In this document: one piece after another, positions 17,014 through 26,448 of the stretch
Numbering within the stretch: the first letter of the stretch is position 1
How the letters are laid out: each line of letters starts with the position of its first letter
NCBI RefSeq assembly: GCF_018069565.1
Contig: NZ_JAGPNL010000001.1
Coordinates: 186,001 to 250,000 of the forward strand
Origin: Streptomyces tagetis
GTDB taxonomy: Bacteria > Actinomycetota > Actinomycetes > Streptomycetales > Streptomycetaceae
Direction of reading: 5' to 3'
DNA length: 64,000 nt
Notes under the pieces: generated by a model
Databases searched by the model: none
The model's input: only the letters and a program-made list of their open reading frames with translations
Told to the model about the DNA's origin: nothing
Program-made: the position numbers and the translations under genes

Positions 17014-20000
17014 CCTCACCCCGCCGTTGACCGACGTGTTCAACGCGCTCAAAGCATTTCTGGGGTCCGCCGTGCCCCAGCCCGCGCTGGAAGCCCTCTG
17101 CCAGGTCGAACTCGGCCTGTACCTCCAGCAGAAGATGATGCCGGGCAGCCCCGCGGGCAGCGCCTGGGTGCTGTTCAGCGGGTACGGGTTCGCCGAGGCG
17201 CACCGGGCACCGCTGCCCTCCGATGCGGCGAAGACCCTGCGTATCGCCAGGTACTCGCTGTGGACGCTGCGTCGGAGCCGTACCTGGCTCGAGGCGCTGG
17301 ACACCTACCAGAGGTTCGACGCCAGGGTGCGCGCCTACGACGTACCGGACGCCGAGACACCCGCTGCCCGCCGCGACCTCTCCGTCGCCGGCGACCGCTT
17401 CTCCGTCTACGAACAACTGCTGAGCGCCGCACCGCCGCTGGCGGGCAGGCGCCTGCAGGTCGCGGGTCAGGGCCCGCACGCCTTCCCCGTCAGTCGCACC
17501 ATGGCCGTCGTCGACCTGCCGCCGGTCCCCCGCATCCCCCTCGTCGCCCACGACATGGACCTGGGACCGGCCGGCGGCGGCGAGCCTCTGATCTTCACCA
17601 GGGAGAGCCTGGAGCGCACGGCGGCGGAGATGGACGCCCAGCACGCTCGCTCCGGCAAGGGCCGGGCACCACGGTGGCTGGAGCGGCTACGGTCGTTCGA
17701 CCTGTCCACCAAGCCGAACGGAACCTTCCACAAGGCGAGGAAGGACGAGGACTTCGCCTTCACGGTCGACGGCATCCAGCACCTGCTGGGCATCGTCGGC
17801 GCCGGCAAGAGCACACTGCGCGACATCATCGCCGTCCATCTCGCCAAGCTGGGCAAGCGCACCACCATCGTCGTCACCGATGTCGCGGAGGTGCTGAAGC
17901 TCGTCCGGCTCTACGACCTCTACACCGACGGCGCCGCCGCACCCGTGCTCGGCTCCTCGGGCCGTGAGCGGCACGCCCAGCGGTTGCACCGCCGGCTGGC
18001 GGGCCGGGGCGAGCACCGACTGCTCGCCCACGACGACCCTGCCTTCGCCTACCTCGGCACGTCCTGCCTGCTCAACGTCAGACGGCAGGGCGCCACGTCG
18101 ACGACCGAACCACTCGCCTACGGCGAGGCACCCTGCTCCCGGCTCCGGCCCCCCTCGGCCCTGCGGCGTGACTCGAGCGACGGACGACACTCCGCGTGGC
18201 AGAAGAGGGTGACGAGCTGCCCGTACTGGTCCACCTGTCCCCGTCACCACGGAGCTCGCACCCTGGTCGGCGCCCTGATCTGGGTGGCCACGCCGGCCGG
18301 GCTGATCGACGCCTCGCCGCCCCGCCCTCAGAACGGCGAGCGCATCCGCTTTCTCGAACTCGCCTGCCGCCGTAGCGACCTCGTGATCATCGACGAGGCC
18401 GACCGTGTCCAGATGCAGCTCGACCGGACTTTCGCACCCGCCGTGGTCCTCGCCAGCGATGAGGACAAGGGCCTCATCGACCAGCTGAGCCGGCACAAGA
18501 TCCGGGAACTCGCGGCCGGCGGACGCACCCAGCTCTCCGAACGGGACGTCGAGACCTTCGCCGCCGCCCTCAACACCGCAGGCGCGGCCACCGACCGGCT
18601 GTACGCGATGCTCGTCGCCGGGTACGAGCTGCGCAAGTGGGTGCGGACGGGCTACTTCAGCGCCTGGACGCTCCAACTGGGGCTCCTCGACGAACGCTAC
18701 GAACTCCCCGATGACAGCGGTCGGGACCACCCTCATCACGCCCCCCGCGAGGCTCTCGGGAAACTGCTCGACGCGTTCCGGGACAACCCCTTCGGTGACC
18801 GTCACCGCAGGACGGAGGAGGACTTCAGCCGGCTGACCGCCCTCCTCAACGAACTGCTCCACACCGGCAACCCGGAGAACACCCGGCGCCGCCTCACCGA
18901 GGTCATGGACGAGGTCTTCGCCATCGACCCGAAGTACATGGCTGCCCGGCAGCGGAAGTACCAAGAGGCGTACGACGAGTGGCGGCGCGAGGAGGAGGAA
19001 CAGGAGAAGAAGCGCGGACGCCGCAGGAAGCCCAAGCCTCCGCCCCAGACTCCTGAGGAATGGCGGAAGCAACTCGCGGAGCGCTTCGAGTTCACACTGT
19101 TGCTCAGCGCCCTGGAACCACGGCTCGCCATGATCAACGCCATGTGGCCCCGCGTCGAGGCCGCCCTCAGCCTGGGCTTCAACACGATGTACCGCCGGCC
19201 GCTCGACTACGGTCCGATGGTGCCCGAGGCCCCGATGGGCAATGTGCTCGGCTTCCAGTTCCGGGTCCCGGGTGAGGACAAGGGCGGAGTCCGCAGTGGC
19301 GAACTGACCTTCTTCCGGTGCAGCGGCGTCGGACGTGAGCTGCTGCGCGCCATCCCCGATCTCGCCTCCGTCGACGGCAGGCCCGGTGCCCACTTGCTGC
19401 TCATGTCGGGCAGCAGCTGGGCGGGCGCGTCCAGCCGCTACCACGTCTGCGTCCCGGTCGGTGTGGTCATCGAACCGCCGGCCGAGGTGACCGAACGCAT
19501 CGCCAACGAAAGCTCCATGCGCTTCGAGTTCATCGACGACGGCGACGAGAAACTGCGTATGTCGGGAACCCATCCGGACGACCGCCCGGAGAAGTTGCGC
19601 CGCATCGCGTGCCATCTAGGTGAGGGTGGAGACGAGTACGAGGTCACTGAAGGTGGTCCGCTCCAGCAGGAGTTGCTCTCTCTTCCTCCAGGGCGCGACC
19701 AGATCCTTCTGCTGGTCGGAAGCTATGCCGAGGCACGTGTGGTGGCCGACACACTGCACAACCTCAACGTCCGCTGGCGCAACAAGGTGCTGTGCCTGGT
19801 GTCGGACGACGAGGAGATCACCGCGGAGGACGAGGCGCCGTCCGCCTACCACGCCCGATCACTGCGCCGGGGCGACGTCGAGCACCTGAAGGACCTCGAG
19901 GCGGACATCCTGGTGGCGCCCCTGCTCGCTCTGGAACGCGGCCACAACATCCTCAACGAGCACGACGAGGCGGCCATCGGCACGGTCTACTTCCTGGCAC

Positions 20001-20515
20001 GGCCCCATCCGCACCCGGAGGACCTCCATCTGGCCGTCAATGCCGTCAACGACTGGGTCGTCCGCGCCGTCACCGGCGGTGACTTCGCCAACCTGGTACA
20101 GGGAAAACCCACTGTCGAGGAAGGAGCGGAGGAGTTCCGCCGCCTCGCCCGTTCGTACTGGTATCAGGTACTCGCCCGTTCGATGGCGTGGAGCCGTCTC
20201 GACGACGATGTACGGGAACAGGTCACCTGGGACATGCTGGTCCTGTTGTGGCAGGTGATCGGGCGACTGGTACGCGGTGGCGTGCCGGCCCGGGTGGTCT
20301 TCGTCGACGCCGCCTTCGCCCCCAACCGCGGCGCCGTACCGGCGCGGCCCGACACCCCCGAATCCAGTCTGCTGCACAGCGTCCTCGCCGTCCTGGACCC
20401 GTATTTCGACGGCGGCACGACGACCGCGGAGGAGCAGTTCATCGTCCGCGCCCTGTACGCGCCACTGCGCAGCATGCTCACCCGCCTGCTCGCCGCCGTC
20501 CCCGCCCACCCGTAA
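17006..20515 (+). CDS. DinG/XPD-type Fe-S superfamily 2 helicase of the pPIWI_RE operon
   Basis: A 1169-residue helicase. Motif I is GIVGAGKST (K268), motif II is DEAD (463-466), and motif VI is QVIGRLVR (1083-1090). Between motifs I and II lie four cysteines, C354, C377, C405 and C411 (the last two in SCPYWSTCPRH), exactly where XPD/DinG helicases bind a 4Fe-4S cluster. Lys/Glu/Arg-rich helical insertions occur around 650-690 (REEEEQEKKRGRRRKPKPP). Such enzymes unwind DNA 5' to 3', including R-loops and DNA-RNA hybrids. ATG 17006 has AGGAGAAGG upstream and overlaps the preceding gene by 8 bases. DinG-like helicases are established partners of pPIWI_RE proteins, so I read it as the unwinding module. 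Confidence 0.85.
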   Translation: MRSLTPPLTDVFNALKAFLGSAVPQPALEALCQVELGLYLQQKMMPGSPAGSAWVLFSGYGFAEAHRAPLPSDAAKTLRIARYSLWTLRRSRTWLEALDTYQRFDARVRAYDVPDAETPAARRDLSVAGDRFSVYEQLLSAAPPLAGRRLQVAGQGPHAFPVSRTMAVVDLPPVPRIPLVAHDMDLGPAGGGEPLIFTRESLERTAAEMDAQHARSGKGRAPRWLERLRSFDLSTKPNGTFHKARKDEDFAFTVDGIQHLLGIVGAGKSTLRDIIAVHLAKLGKRTTIVVTDVAEVLKLVRLYDLYTDGAAAPVLGSSGRERHAQRLHRRLAGRGEHRLLAHDDPAFAYLGTSCLLNVRRQGATSTTEPLAYGEAPCSRLRPPSALRRDSSDGRHSAWQKRVTSCPYWSTCPRHHGARTLVGALIWVATPAGLIDASPPRPQNGERIRFLELACRRSDLVIIDEADRVQMQLDRTFAPAVVLASDEDKGLIDQLSRHKIRELAAGGRTQLSERDVETFAAALNTAGAATDRLYAMLVAGYELRKWVRTGYFSAWTLQLGLLDERYELPDDSGRDHPHHAPREALGKLLDAFRDNPFGDRHRRTEEDFSRLTALLNELLHTGNPENTRRRLTEVMDEVFAIDPKYMAARQRKYQEAYDEWRREEEEQEKKRGRRRKPKPPPQTPEEWRKQLAERFEFTLLLSALEPRLAMINAMWPRVEAALSLGFNTMYRRPLDYGPMVPEAPMGNVLGFQFRVPGEDKGGVRSGELTFFRCSGVGRELLRAIPDLASVDGRPGAHLLLMSGSSWAGASSRYHVCVPVGVVIEPPAEVTERIANESSMRFEFIDDGDEKLRMSGTHPDDRPEKLRRIACHLGEGGDEYEVTEGGPLQQELLSLPPGRDQILLLVGSYAEARVVADTLHNLNVRWRNKVLCLVSDDEEITAEDEAPSAYHARSLRRGDVEHLKDLEADILVAPLLALERGHNILNEHDEAAIGTVYFLARPHPHPEDLHLAVNAVNDWVVRAVTGGDFANLVQGKPTVEEGAEEFRRLARSYWYQVLARSMAWSRLDDDVREQVTWDMLVLLWQVIGRLVRGGVPARVVFVDAAFAPNRGAVPARPDTPESSLLHSVLAVLDPYFDGGTTTAEEQFIVRALYAPLRSMLTRLLAAVPAHP

Positions 20516-20546
20516 GCGCCGAACCCCTGTCCCAGGAGGTAATGCC

Positions 20547-23288
20547 GTGTACCACCACATTCGCGTCGCGGCCTACGAACCCGACCCGCTCCACGGACCC
20601 TGGCGGGAGGAGATGAAAGTGCTGCGGCTCGGCGAGGACCTGCACGCTGAGCTCGCCGGGATGCATGCCGAGGCGGCCAAGAACTCCGTCCACCCCCACC
20701 GGCTCCCCGTGCGCAGGCTCAACTCCCTGCTCCAGGCGATGGCGCCAGGCGTCATCGCGACCGGCCGCAACGCCGGGGCGGATGGCCGTCTGCCGTGGCT
20801 CTACGCGCGGGAAGCCGTCCCGCCGGACGTGCTGGCCCCGGTGGTAGGAGCTTGGGCGGCGGGCATGCACCGAGAGGACGACGACTCGGAGGGCGCCGAT
20901 TTCGAGGAGAGGCTCCGCTCCCGTGACCCGGCCGAGACGGTACGTCTGCCTCACTGGGAGACGGAACCGGTCGACCTCGCCGAGAGCGTGCTCTCGGCGG
21001 GAGGAACCGCCGAACCCGCCGCGCGGCTCTACAGCCTGCTGCCCGAGTGGATCGCCTTCCGGCTGGCGGCCCGGACGTTCCGCACGGGCGGCACCACACT
21101 CCACTTCCGCGTCGAGAGCTCGGGTGACGGCGCGCGACTTGTCTCCTGGCCGCCTCAGCGATACGAGCGCCGACGGCAGACCTGGTACTACTCGGCCTGC
21201 CTCACCATCACCGTCCACACCGTGCCGTTCGCCCCGCGGTTCCGCGTCCATGTGTCCACCCAGGTACGCCGGTGGGCCACCCGACTGGACGTACGCCCCC
21301 ACCAGCTCGGCGGTACGACCGTCCTGCTCGACGCTCCACTGCCGTGGCCGGAAGGGCCGGACCGGGGCCACCGGCTGATGGTGAACACGCTGGGCTACGA
21401 CCGGCGGTCGAAGGAACTGGCCTGGCGCTGGCACAGCCCCGCACCGCTCGTGCCCGAGCTGGACGTCGTACGCAACTATCCCCGGCCCGAAGCGCTCTTC
21501 TCCGACCCCGAACGCTGGATCAACGGTTCCGGGGACGTGGCCGCCGGCATCGTCTACCACCCGTCGATCGGCCCGCACGAGGTCGGACCCGGGCTGATGC
21601 CACGGGAGCGGGCGGATCTGGACGCCTGGGTCGAGGAAGGGCTGCGCCCCCTGCTGACCCGGGTCCCCGACCTCACGCGCGTCTCCCGGAGCAACACACC
21701 CTCCCTGCTGCCCCGTTCCGACGCCGGACGCGTCCCGGGCGTCCGCGACGCCCAGTTGGCTCTGCAACGGCGGGCGGCGCTGACACGCGCTCTGAACGGC
21801 CGCCCCCTGGAGATCGACGTCTTCTGGCAGTCCCCGGAAACCCGTGCGGCGCTGCTCGCCGAGCTGCCCAAGCTCATCGGTCTTCCCGCCGGGCAGCAAG
21901 TGCCGTCGGCCGACGGGGAGACCTGGCAGTGGCAGTGCGAGGGGGTCGACATCCGCGTCCGGGCCCGGCCCGCGGGACACTTGGCCGACGCCCTGCCGAC
22001 CACCCGAGCCCCTGGGCGCCTCAGGGACGTCCGGCTGGCCGAGGCCATCGAAGGGCGCTGCGGGCTCGTGGCGGATCGGGCGGACCCGCTCCTCGGCGGG
22101 GCCGGAGTCGTGATCACGGAGATCGCCGGCAAGGAGCGCTTCGCCGCCGTCCCGGACTCCGACCCCAAGCACGCGCTGCGCATCGCCTGGGCACGGCAGG
22201 GTCGGCTGACCCAGTTCGTGAACTCGCCCGACGACACCGACAGCGCTCTGGAACACCGGGCCAGGTGGACCTGGCTGGACGCCTTCCGGCAGCTGGGCGC
22301 GATCAGCCCGCCCGCCCATCGGGTGGGAGCCGGCATTCCGGGCGACCTTCAGTACGCGGCGCTCTGGCTCGTACGCCACACCAGGAAGGGGCCCACGCGA
22401 TGCCCCGTCCACCGGCTGGTGGCGGTGCGGGTGCGCCCCGGGGACGGACCGGGCGTCATTGAGGGGTGGGACGCAGAACGAGCCGAATGGGTGCCGTATC
22501 CGAAGCTGTTGCTGCTGCTCTCCCAGGCACGGGAACCGGCGGCGAGCGGCGGGAAGGAGACCGGCACGGAGAAGCTCGTCGATGACTCGGCAGCCCCGGG
22601 AGGATCCCGGCCCGCTGCCCGCCCGGGCGTGGAGCAGGACAGGCAGCGGGAGACCGAGCGGCAGATCCGGGCACTGCTCTTCCAGCTCCGCGACCGCCCG
22701 ACGCTGCTGCTGGCGGACGCCGGCAATCTGCGCCAGTGCTGGCCTGGCCTGCGCAACGGTGCACTGGACCGCGACACGCTCGGCTTCGGGGCCGAACCCG
22801 CTCAGCGGCACACGCTCTACGGCCACGACCTGCGGGTGCTGCTCGTACGGGACGCCAACGCCCGGGGTGAAGTGGCGGAGTGGTACGCCCACGACACCGA
22901 GGACGGGGTCGGCTTCGCCGAGGGTGTGTGGGGGACGGCGGATACGGAAGGCCGTGTCTTCGCGAGTACGGCCTCGAAGCCGCACACGGTGGCGAAACTG
23001 CCCAAGGGGCTCATGAAGCTGGTGCCCACGGCACAGGGCCGGACAGCGCCCGGGAAGACTGCGTGGAATCCCGGGCAACTGGAGATCACCGTGCTCGGCT
23101 GTCTGTCGGAGAAGGCGCTGACGGACTCGGGGCGTGCGGGTGACCCGTCCGACCGGCCGGCGGAGTGGGCGACGCTGGCGCATCAGTTGCGTTACCACGA
23201 CGACTACCCGCCGCTCGCCCGGCCTCTCCCGCTGCACTGGGCGCGTCTCGCCGGTGAGTACGTGCTTCCGGTGGCCGGAACGAAGTAG
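20547..23288 (+). CDS. pPIWI_RE-family Argonaute-like protein
   Basis: A 913-residue protein I assign to the prokaryotic PIWI family with conserved Arg and Glu (pPIWI_RE). The N-terminal about 300 residues match the module's X-like domain in character (MYHHIRVAAYEPDP start, then long beta-rich section), the middle holds the MID-like region, and the C-terminus is the RNase H-fold PIWI domain. Key features are LLLADAGNLRQCWPGLRN (D724, N727, R729), EITVLG (E846) and the near-terminal PLPLHWARLAGEYVLP (E904), which is characteristic of the family. Which residues are the eponymous R and E I infer. The start is GTG 20547 with AGGAGGT six bases upstream; a closer ATG at 20542 is out of frame. It is the last gene of the operon, 31 bases after the helicase. 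Confidence 0.82.
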   Translation: MYHHIRVAAYEPDPLHGPWREEMKVLRLGEDLHAELAGMHAEAAKNSVHPHRLPVRRLNSLLQAMAPGVIATGRNAGADGRLPWLYAREAVPPDVLAPVVGAWAAGMHREDDDSEGADFEERLRSRDPAETVRLPHWETEPVDLAESVLSAGGTAEPAARLYSLLPEWIAFRLAARTFRTGGTTLHFRVESSGDGARLVSWPPQRYERRRQTWYYSACLTITVHTVPFAPRFRVHVSTQVRRWATRLDVRPHQLGGTTVLLDAPLPWPEGPDRGHRLMVNTLGYDRRSKELAWRWHSPAPLVPELDVVRNYPRPEALFSDPERWINGSGDVAAGIVYHPSIGPHEVGPGLMPRERADLDAWVEEGLRPLLTRVPDLTRVSRSNTPSLLPRSDAGRVPGVRDAQLALQRRAALTRALNGRPLEIDVFWQSPETRAALLAELPKLIGLPAGQQVPSADGETWQWQCEGVDIRVRARPAGHLADALPTTRAPGRLRDVRLAEAIEGRCGLVADRADPLLGGAGVVITEIAGKERFAAVPDSDPKHALRIAWARQGRLTQFVNSPDDTDSALEHRARWTWLDAFRQLGAISPPAHRVGAGIPGDLQYAALWLVRHTRKGPTRCPVHRLVAVRVRPGDGPGVIEGWDAERAEWVPYPKLLLLLSQAREPAASGGKETGTEKLVDDSAAPGGSRPAARPGVEQDRQRETERQIRALLFQLRDRPTLLLADAGNLRQCWPGLRNGALDRDTLGFGAEPAQRHTLYGHDLRVLLVRDANARGEVAEWYAHDTEDGVGFAEGVWGTADTEGRVFASTASKPHTVAKLPKGLMKLVPTAQGRTAPGKTAWNPGQLEITVLGCLSEKALTDSGRAGDPSDRPAEWATLAHQLRYHDDYPPLARPLPLHWARLAGEYVLPVAGTK

Positions 23289-23459
23289 GCGGGGAGTACG
23301 TCATCCGCTTCCTGAGCGAGGTGCCGCCTGCATGGGGCGTCCCAAACGATCGACGCTGATAAGGATCAATGCTTCCCTCGTGTGAGCGCCGAAGCCTGAA
23401 CCTGACCACGAGGACGCCGTCTGGTGCACTCCTTGCTGGGATCACTGGGCGTCCGCCGT

Positions 23460-23700
23460 GACGCTCGTTTGACGCCTTCGCACCTGGTGGCCCCAAGACG
23501 GAGACGAGGGACGGACCTGACCTGTTTTCTCTAAGTTCACCCGGGTGACATGCTTCCGATGACGCACCACGTGGAGTGCGTGGCGATCCTTGAGCCGGTT
23601 AAGTAAGGGCTCTGACCTGGGGTTTCATGGGTGCGCGGTATGTGCCGTGTGGGCGTTACGGGCGATGTCTTGACGCTGAGATGACGCTCGTGACGCTCGT
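23460..23700. repeat. Dispersed repeat family, copy B
   Basis: Begins with TGACGCTCGTTTGACGC (about 23460), includes the core GTGGAGTGCGTGGCGAT (23571-23587) and GGGCTCTGACCTGGGG (23607-23622), and ends with clustered TGACGCT motifs (about 23672-23700). Order and spacing match copy A, so this is homology over about 240 bases and not a chance motif. It starts some 170 bases after the pPIWI_RE stop. The whole gap 23289-23898 has no supportable gene. Confidence 0.7.
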
Positions 23701-23898
23701 TCTGACGGCCGCGTCAGGCCGCTTGCCGGGCAGGTTAGGCTCTGCGAGTCGGCGGGACATCAAGCCAGGCGCTTGGCAGCTTCAGCCGGGGCTGTGGGTG
23801 GCGAACTGCCGGTTCAGCAAAGGGCTGTGGCGAGCAGGTCACTTCGTCGGTACTTCGGCCGCCCAGCACGCTTCGCTCCGGGCCCGCCGCTAGGGTGG

Positions 23899-24489
23899 GT
23901 GGCCTGGAGCGAGGACGAAGACGGTGGCGTTGACCACGTCGCTGGGCGGCAAAGCTGCGGAGTCAAAACAGCGATCGAACGTCTGCGTGACACTGTGCGG
24001 ATCGAGAGCACGATCGATCCGGAGGGCGCTGGCCTCAGGGCCCTGGGCAGCCTCCGCAACCGGATCATGCACTTCGGGTTGAAGGACACGGTCCTCGCGG
24101 TACAGGCGCGCACCGTTCCCGTACTCGATTTGCTGGTCGGCTTCATCAACACCGACATCCTGCCCCAGGTCCACGAGACCGATGAGGCATGGTCGGTTGA
24201 GCGGCACATGGAGCAGGTACGCGACGGTTTCAAGCACCTCACGGACCTCCTCGCCCTGCGCATGGAGACCCTGAGTAGTCGGTTGGACGGCTATGGGAGC
24301 TCGACGGCCTCGTGCCGCTCCTGCGGTCAGTTCACCGTCGTACTCGACGCAGGAGCCCAGGATCTCGCCTGCCTGCTGTGCGCGAGGCAGTACGGCACCG
24401 GCGAGGATGCCGCGTGGGAGTTCATCGGCTCCAGCAAGCACGTCACCATCACCGACGGAGGCGGCGACGGAGGCGGCGACCTCTTCTGA
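23899..24489 (+). CDS. HEPN-like protein with C-terminal zinc ribbon (possibly 5'-truncated)
   Basis: About 196 residues if started at GTG 23899. The segment LGSLRNRIMHFGL contains an R-x4-H motif (RNRIMH) of the HEPN superfamily, which in many conflict systems is the RNase active site. A zinc-ribbon follows: C-x2-C in TASCRSCGQF and C-x2-C in LACLLCARQ, then an acidic Gly-Asp tail. Full-length relatives I recall have a longer N-terminal helical part, and the sequence upstream of 23899 is repeat copy B, so the 5' end may have been lost. No clear Shine-Dalgarno precedes the GTG. HEPN RNases often accompany defence genes, so proximity to the island is suggestive but not proof of linkage. Confidence 0.5.
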   Translation: MAWSEDEDGGVDHVAGRQSCGVKTAIERLRDTVRIESTIDPEGAGLRALGSLRNRIMHFGLKDTVLAVQARTVPVLDLLVGFINTDILPQVHETDEAWSVERHMEQVRDGFKHLTDLLALRMETLSSRLDGYGSSTASCRSCGQFTVVLDAGAQDLACLLCARQYGTGEDAAWEFIGSSKHVTITDGGGDGGGDLF

Positions 24490-24756
24490 GGGTGTAGTCG
24501 GAGGTCAGGGTACGGCGATCCGATTGACCCGATCCGGGAAACGGCCAGGGACGTGTCTTGCACCACCGGTGCTCGCGACCAAGGACCTGGTGGTGACCCA
24601 CGACCGGATCCGGGCTGGGCACACGTACCTGGAAGGGCGAGGCACGGGCGCCCTGTCGACCGCCTCGACGCATGGGGGAGCGGCGGTCGTCTTCGTGCTG
24701 TTCGCCGTCCTGGTCCACCTGCTGACCTGCGCCCACGGCCAACTTTCGGCCGGCGG

Positions 24757-25374
24757 GGAAGGCTCTACGGCGGGACCGAGTCCATCGCCATCACGGTCAT
24801 CACCGGCGAGGAATGGCTCGAGCGCCGTGGATCGGCGGGCAGGCCCTGGCTCGGCGACATGAAGGTCCTCAACGCCGAGGGCGACGAACTGCCTCGCGGC
24901 GAGATCGGCGAGATCTACATGAAGGGCGCGGACGGCCTTGGGCCCAACTATGAGTACGTCGGCGCCGAGTCGCGGTCGATGAACGGCTGGGAGACCCTCG
25001 GTGACCTGGGCTGGATGGACGAGGACGGTTACCTCTACATCAGTGACCGACGAGTCGACATGATCGTTAGCGGCGGTGCGAACATCTACCCCGCCGAGGT
25101 CGAGAACGCGATCGACCAGCACCCGAAGGTGCTTTCCACGGTCGTGGTCGGCCTTCCCGACGACGACCTCGGCCAGCGGGTCCACGCCGTCGTCCAGGCC
25201 GCACCCGGCACGACGGCACAGGAAATCCTCGACTTCCTCGCCGACCGGCTGGTCCGCTACAAGATCCCGCGGTCGATCGAGTTCAGCGAGGAACCGCTGC
25301 GCGACGACTCCGGCAAGGTACGCCGCAGCCGCGTGCGCAACGACGCAATCGAGAGGATGAAGAGCCGTGCCTGA
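24757..25374 (+). pseudogene. Acyl-CoA synthetase, 5'-truncated C-terminal fragment
   Basis: Only the last about 205 residues of an AMP-forming acyl-CoA ligase remain. Homology begins at RLYGGTESIAITVITGEEW (motif A5), and continues with GWETLGDLGWMDEDGYLYIS (A7), DRRVDMIVSGGANIYPAEVE (A8), and a C-terminal SGKVRRSRVR near the usual catalytic lysine. The ATP-binding P-loop and most of the N-terminal domain are missing, and sequence before 24757 bears no resemblance to it. The fragment cannot adenylate a substrate. It overlaps the enoyl-CoA hydratase start by 8 bases, so originally the two formed a CoA-thioester catabolic operon. Confidence 0.8.
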
Positions 25375-26212
25375 AACCACCTTCGAGCGGATCCGCTACG
25401 ACGTTCCCGTTCATGGGGTCGCGCGCATCACGCTGGCACGCCCGGAGACGCGCAACGCGCAGGACTACCAGATGCTCCACGAGCTCGACCGCGCGTTCCA
25501 ACAGGCCACACTCAACGACGACGTCCGGGTGATCGTCCTGGCGGCCGACGGGCCCCACTTCTCGTCCGGCCATGACCTTCTCGGCAACGCCACCGGTGCG
25601 GACTTCGAGCCGCACTGCATGACCGGCGGCTACCTCCAGCCCGGCCAGGCCGGCCCCATGGCCAACGAGGAGGAGTCCTACCTCGGGATGTGCTGGCGCT
25701 GGCGCAATGTGCCGAAGCCGACCATCGCCCAGGTCCAGGGCAAGGTGATCGCCGGCGGTCTGATGCTGGTGTGGCCGTGCGACCTCATCATCGCCAGTGA
25801 GGACGCCACCTTCGCCGACCCCACGGTCGCCCTCGCGGTCAACGGACACGAGTACCACACCCATCTGTGGGAGCTCGGCGCACGCAAGGCCAAGGAGATG
25901 CTCTTCCGCGGCCACGCACTCACCGCTCGTGAGTGCGAGCGACTCGGCATGATCAACCACGTCGTCGCGCCCGACGACCTTGAGGAGTTCACGCTCGAGA
26001 TGGCCTCCGAGATCGCCCAACGCCCTGCGTTCGGACTCAAGCTCGCGAAGATGTCCGTCAACCAGGGACTGGAGGCCCAGGGCCAGCTCAACGCCCTGCA
26101 CACCGCCTTCGCCCTGCGCCAGACCGGCCACGCCAACGCCCGCGCCGTCTTCGATGGCATCCCCGTCGACCCGTCCGGCATCGCCGTCATGCGACAGCTC
26201 TCCAAGGGCTAG
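25367..26212 (+). CDS. Enoyl-CoA hydratase/isomerase family protein
   Basis: A 281-residue crotonase-fold protein. Oxyanion-hole segments are visible: HFSSGHDLLGN (about 64-74) and GKVIAGGLMLVWPCDLIIAS (about 126-145). The usual catalytic glutamates are not obvious at the canonical places (the strand reads FADPTVALAVNGHEYHTHLW), so hydratase activity is not assured; related proteins act on bile-acid, aromatic or branched acyl-CoAs. The GTG start at 25367 overlaps the truncated synthetase's stop. Because the partner gene is broken and its promoter lost, expression is doubtful even though this frame is intact. Confidence 0.8.
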   Translation: MPETTFERIRYDVPVHGVARITLARPETRNAQDYQMLHELDRAFQQATLNDDVRVIVLAADGPHFSSGHDLLGNATGADFEPHCMTGGYLQPGQAGPMANEEESYLGMCWRWRNVPKPTIAQVQGKVIAGGLMLVWPCDLIIASEDATFADPTVALAVNGHEYHTHLWELGARKAKEMLFRGHALTARECERLGMINHVVAPDDLEEFTLEMASEIAQRPAFGLKLAKMSVNQGLEAQGQLNALHTAFALRQTGHANARAVFDGIPVDPSGIAVMRQLSKG

Positions 26213-26448
26213 GCGGAGACCACCCACTCACCCCACACATCCGCCGCTCTCACGCTGCTGCCATCATCAAGCAGGCAGTCCATAGCCCAGAATAGAAGCC
26301 GGCGAACATGATGAGGTGCGCCGATTCAGGGTCGGTGGCCAGGGCCTCGGCGAAGTCGCGTGATGCCCGGTTTGTGATCGGGCTCCAGGAGGTGGGGGCG
26401 CCGGATTTCGCAGGACCCGCGAATTCGAGTGCTGATAGCTTCGCGCCC

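Noticed and set aside
20542..20616. ATG-initiated small frame at the pPIWI_RE start
   Set aside because: It is out of frame by 5 bases with the GTG start and ends after 24 codons; spacing favours GTG 20547. Translational interference is possible but unsupported.
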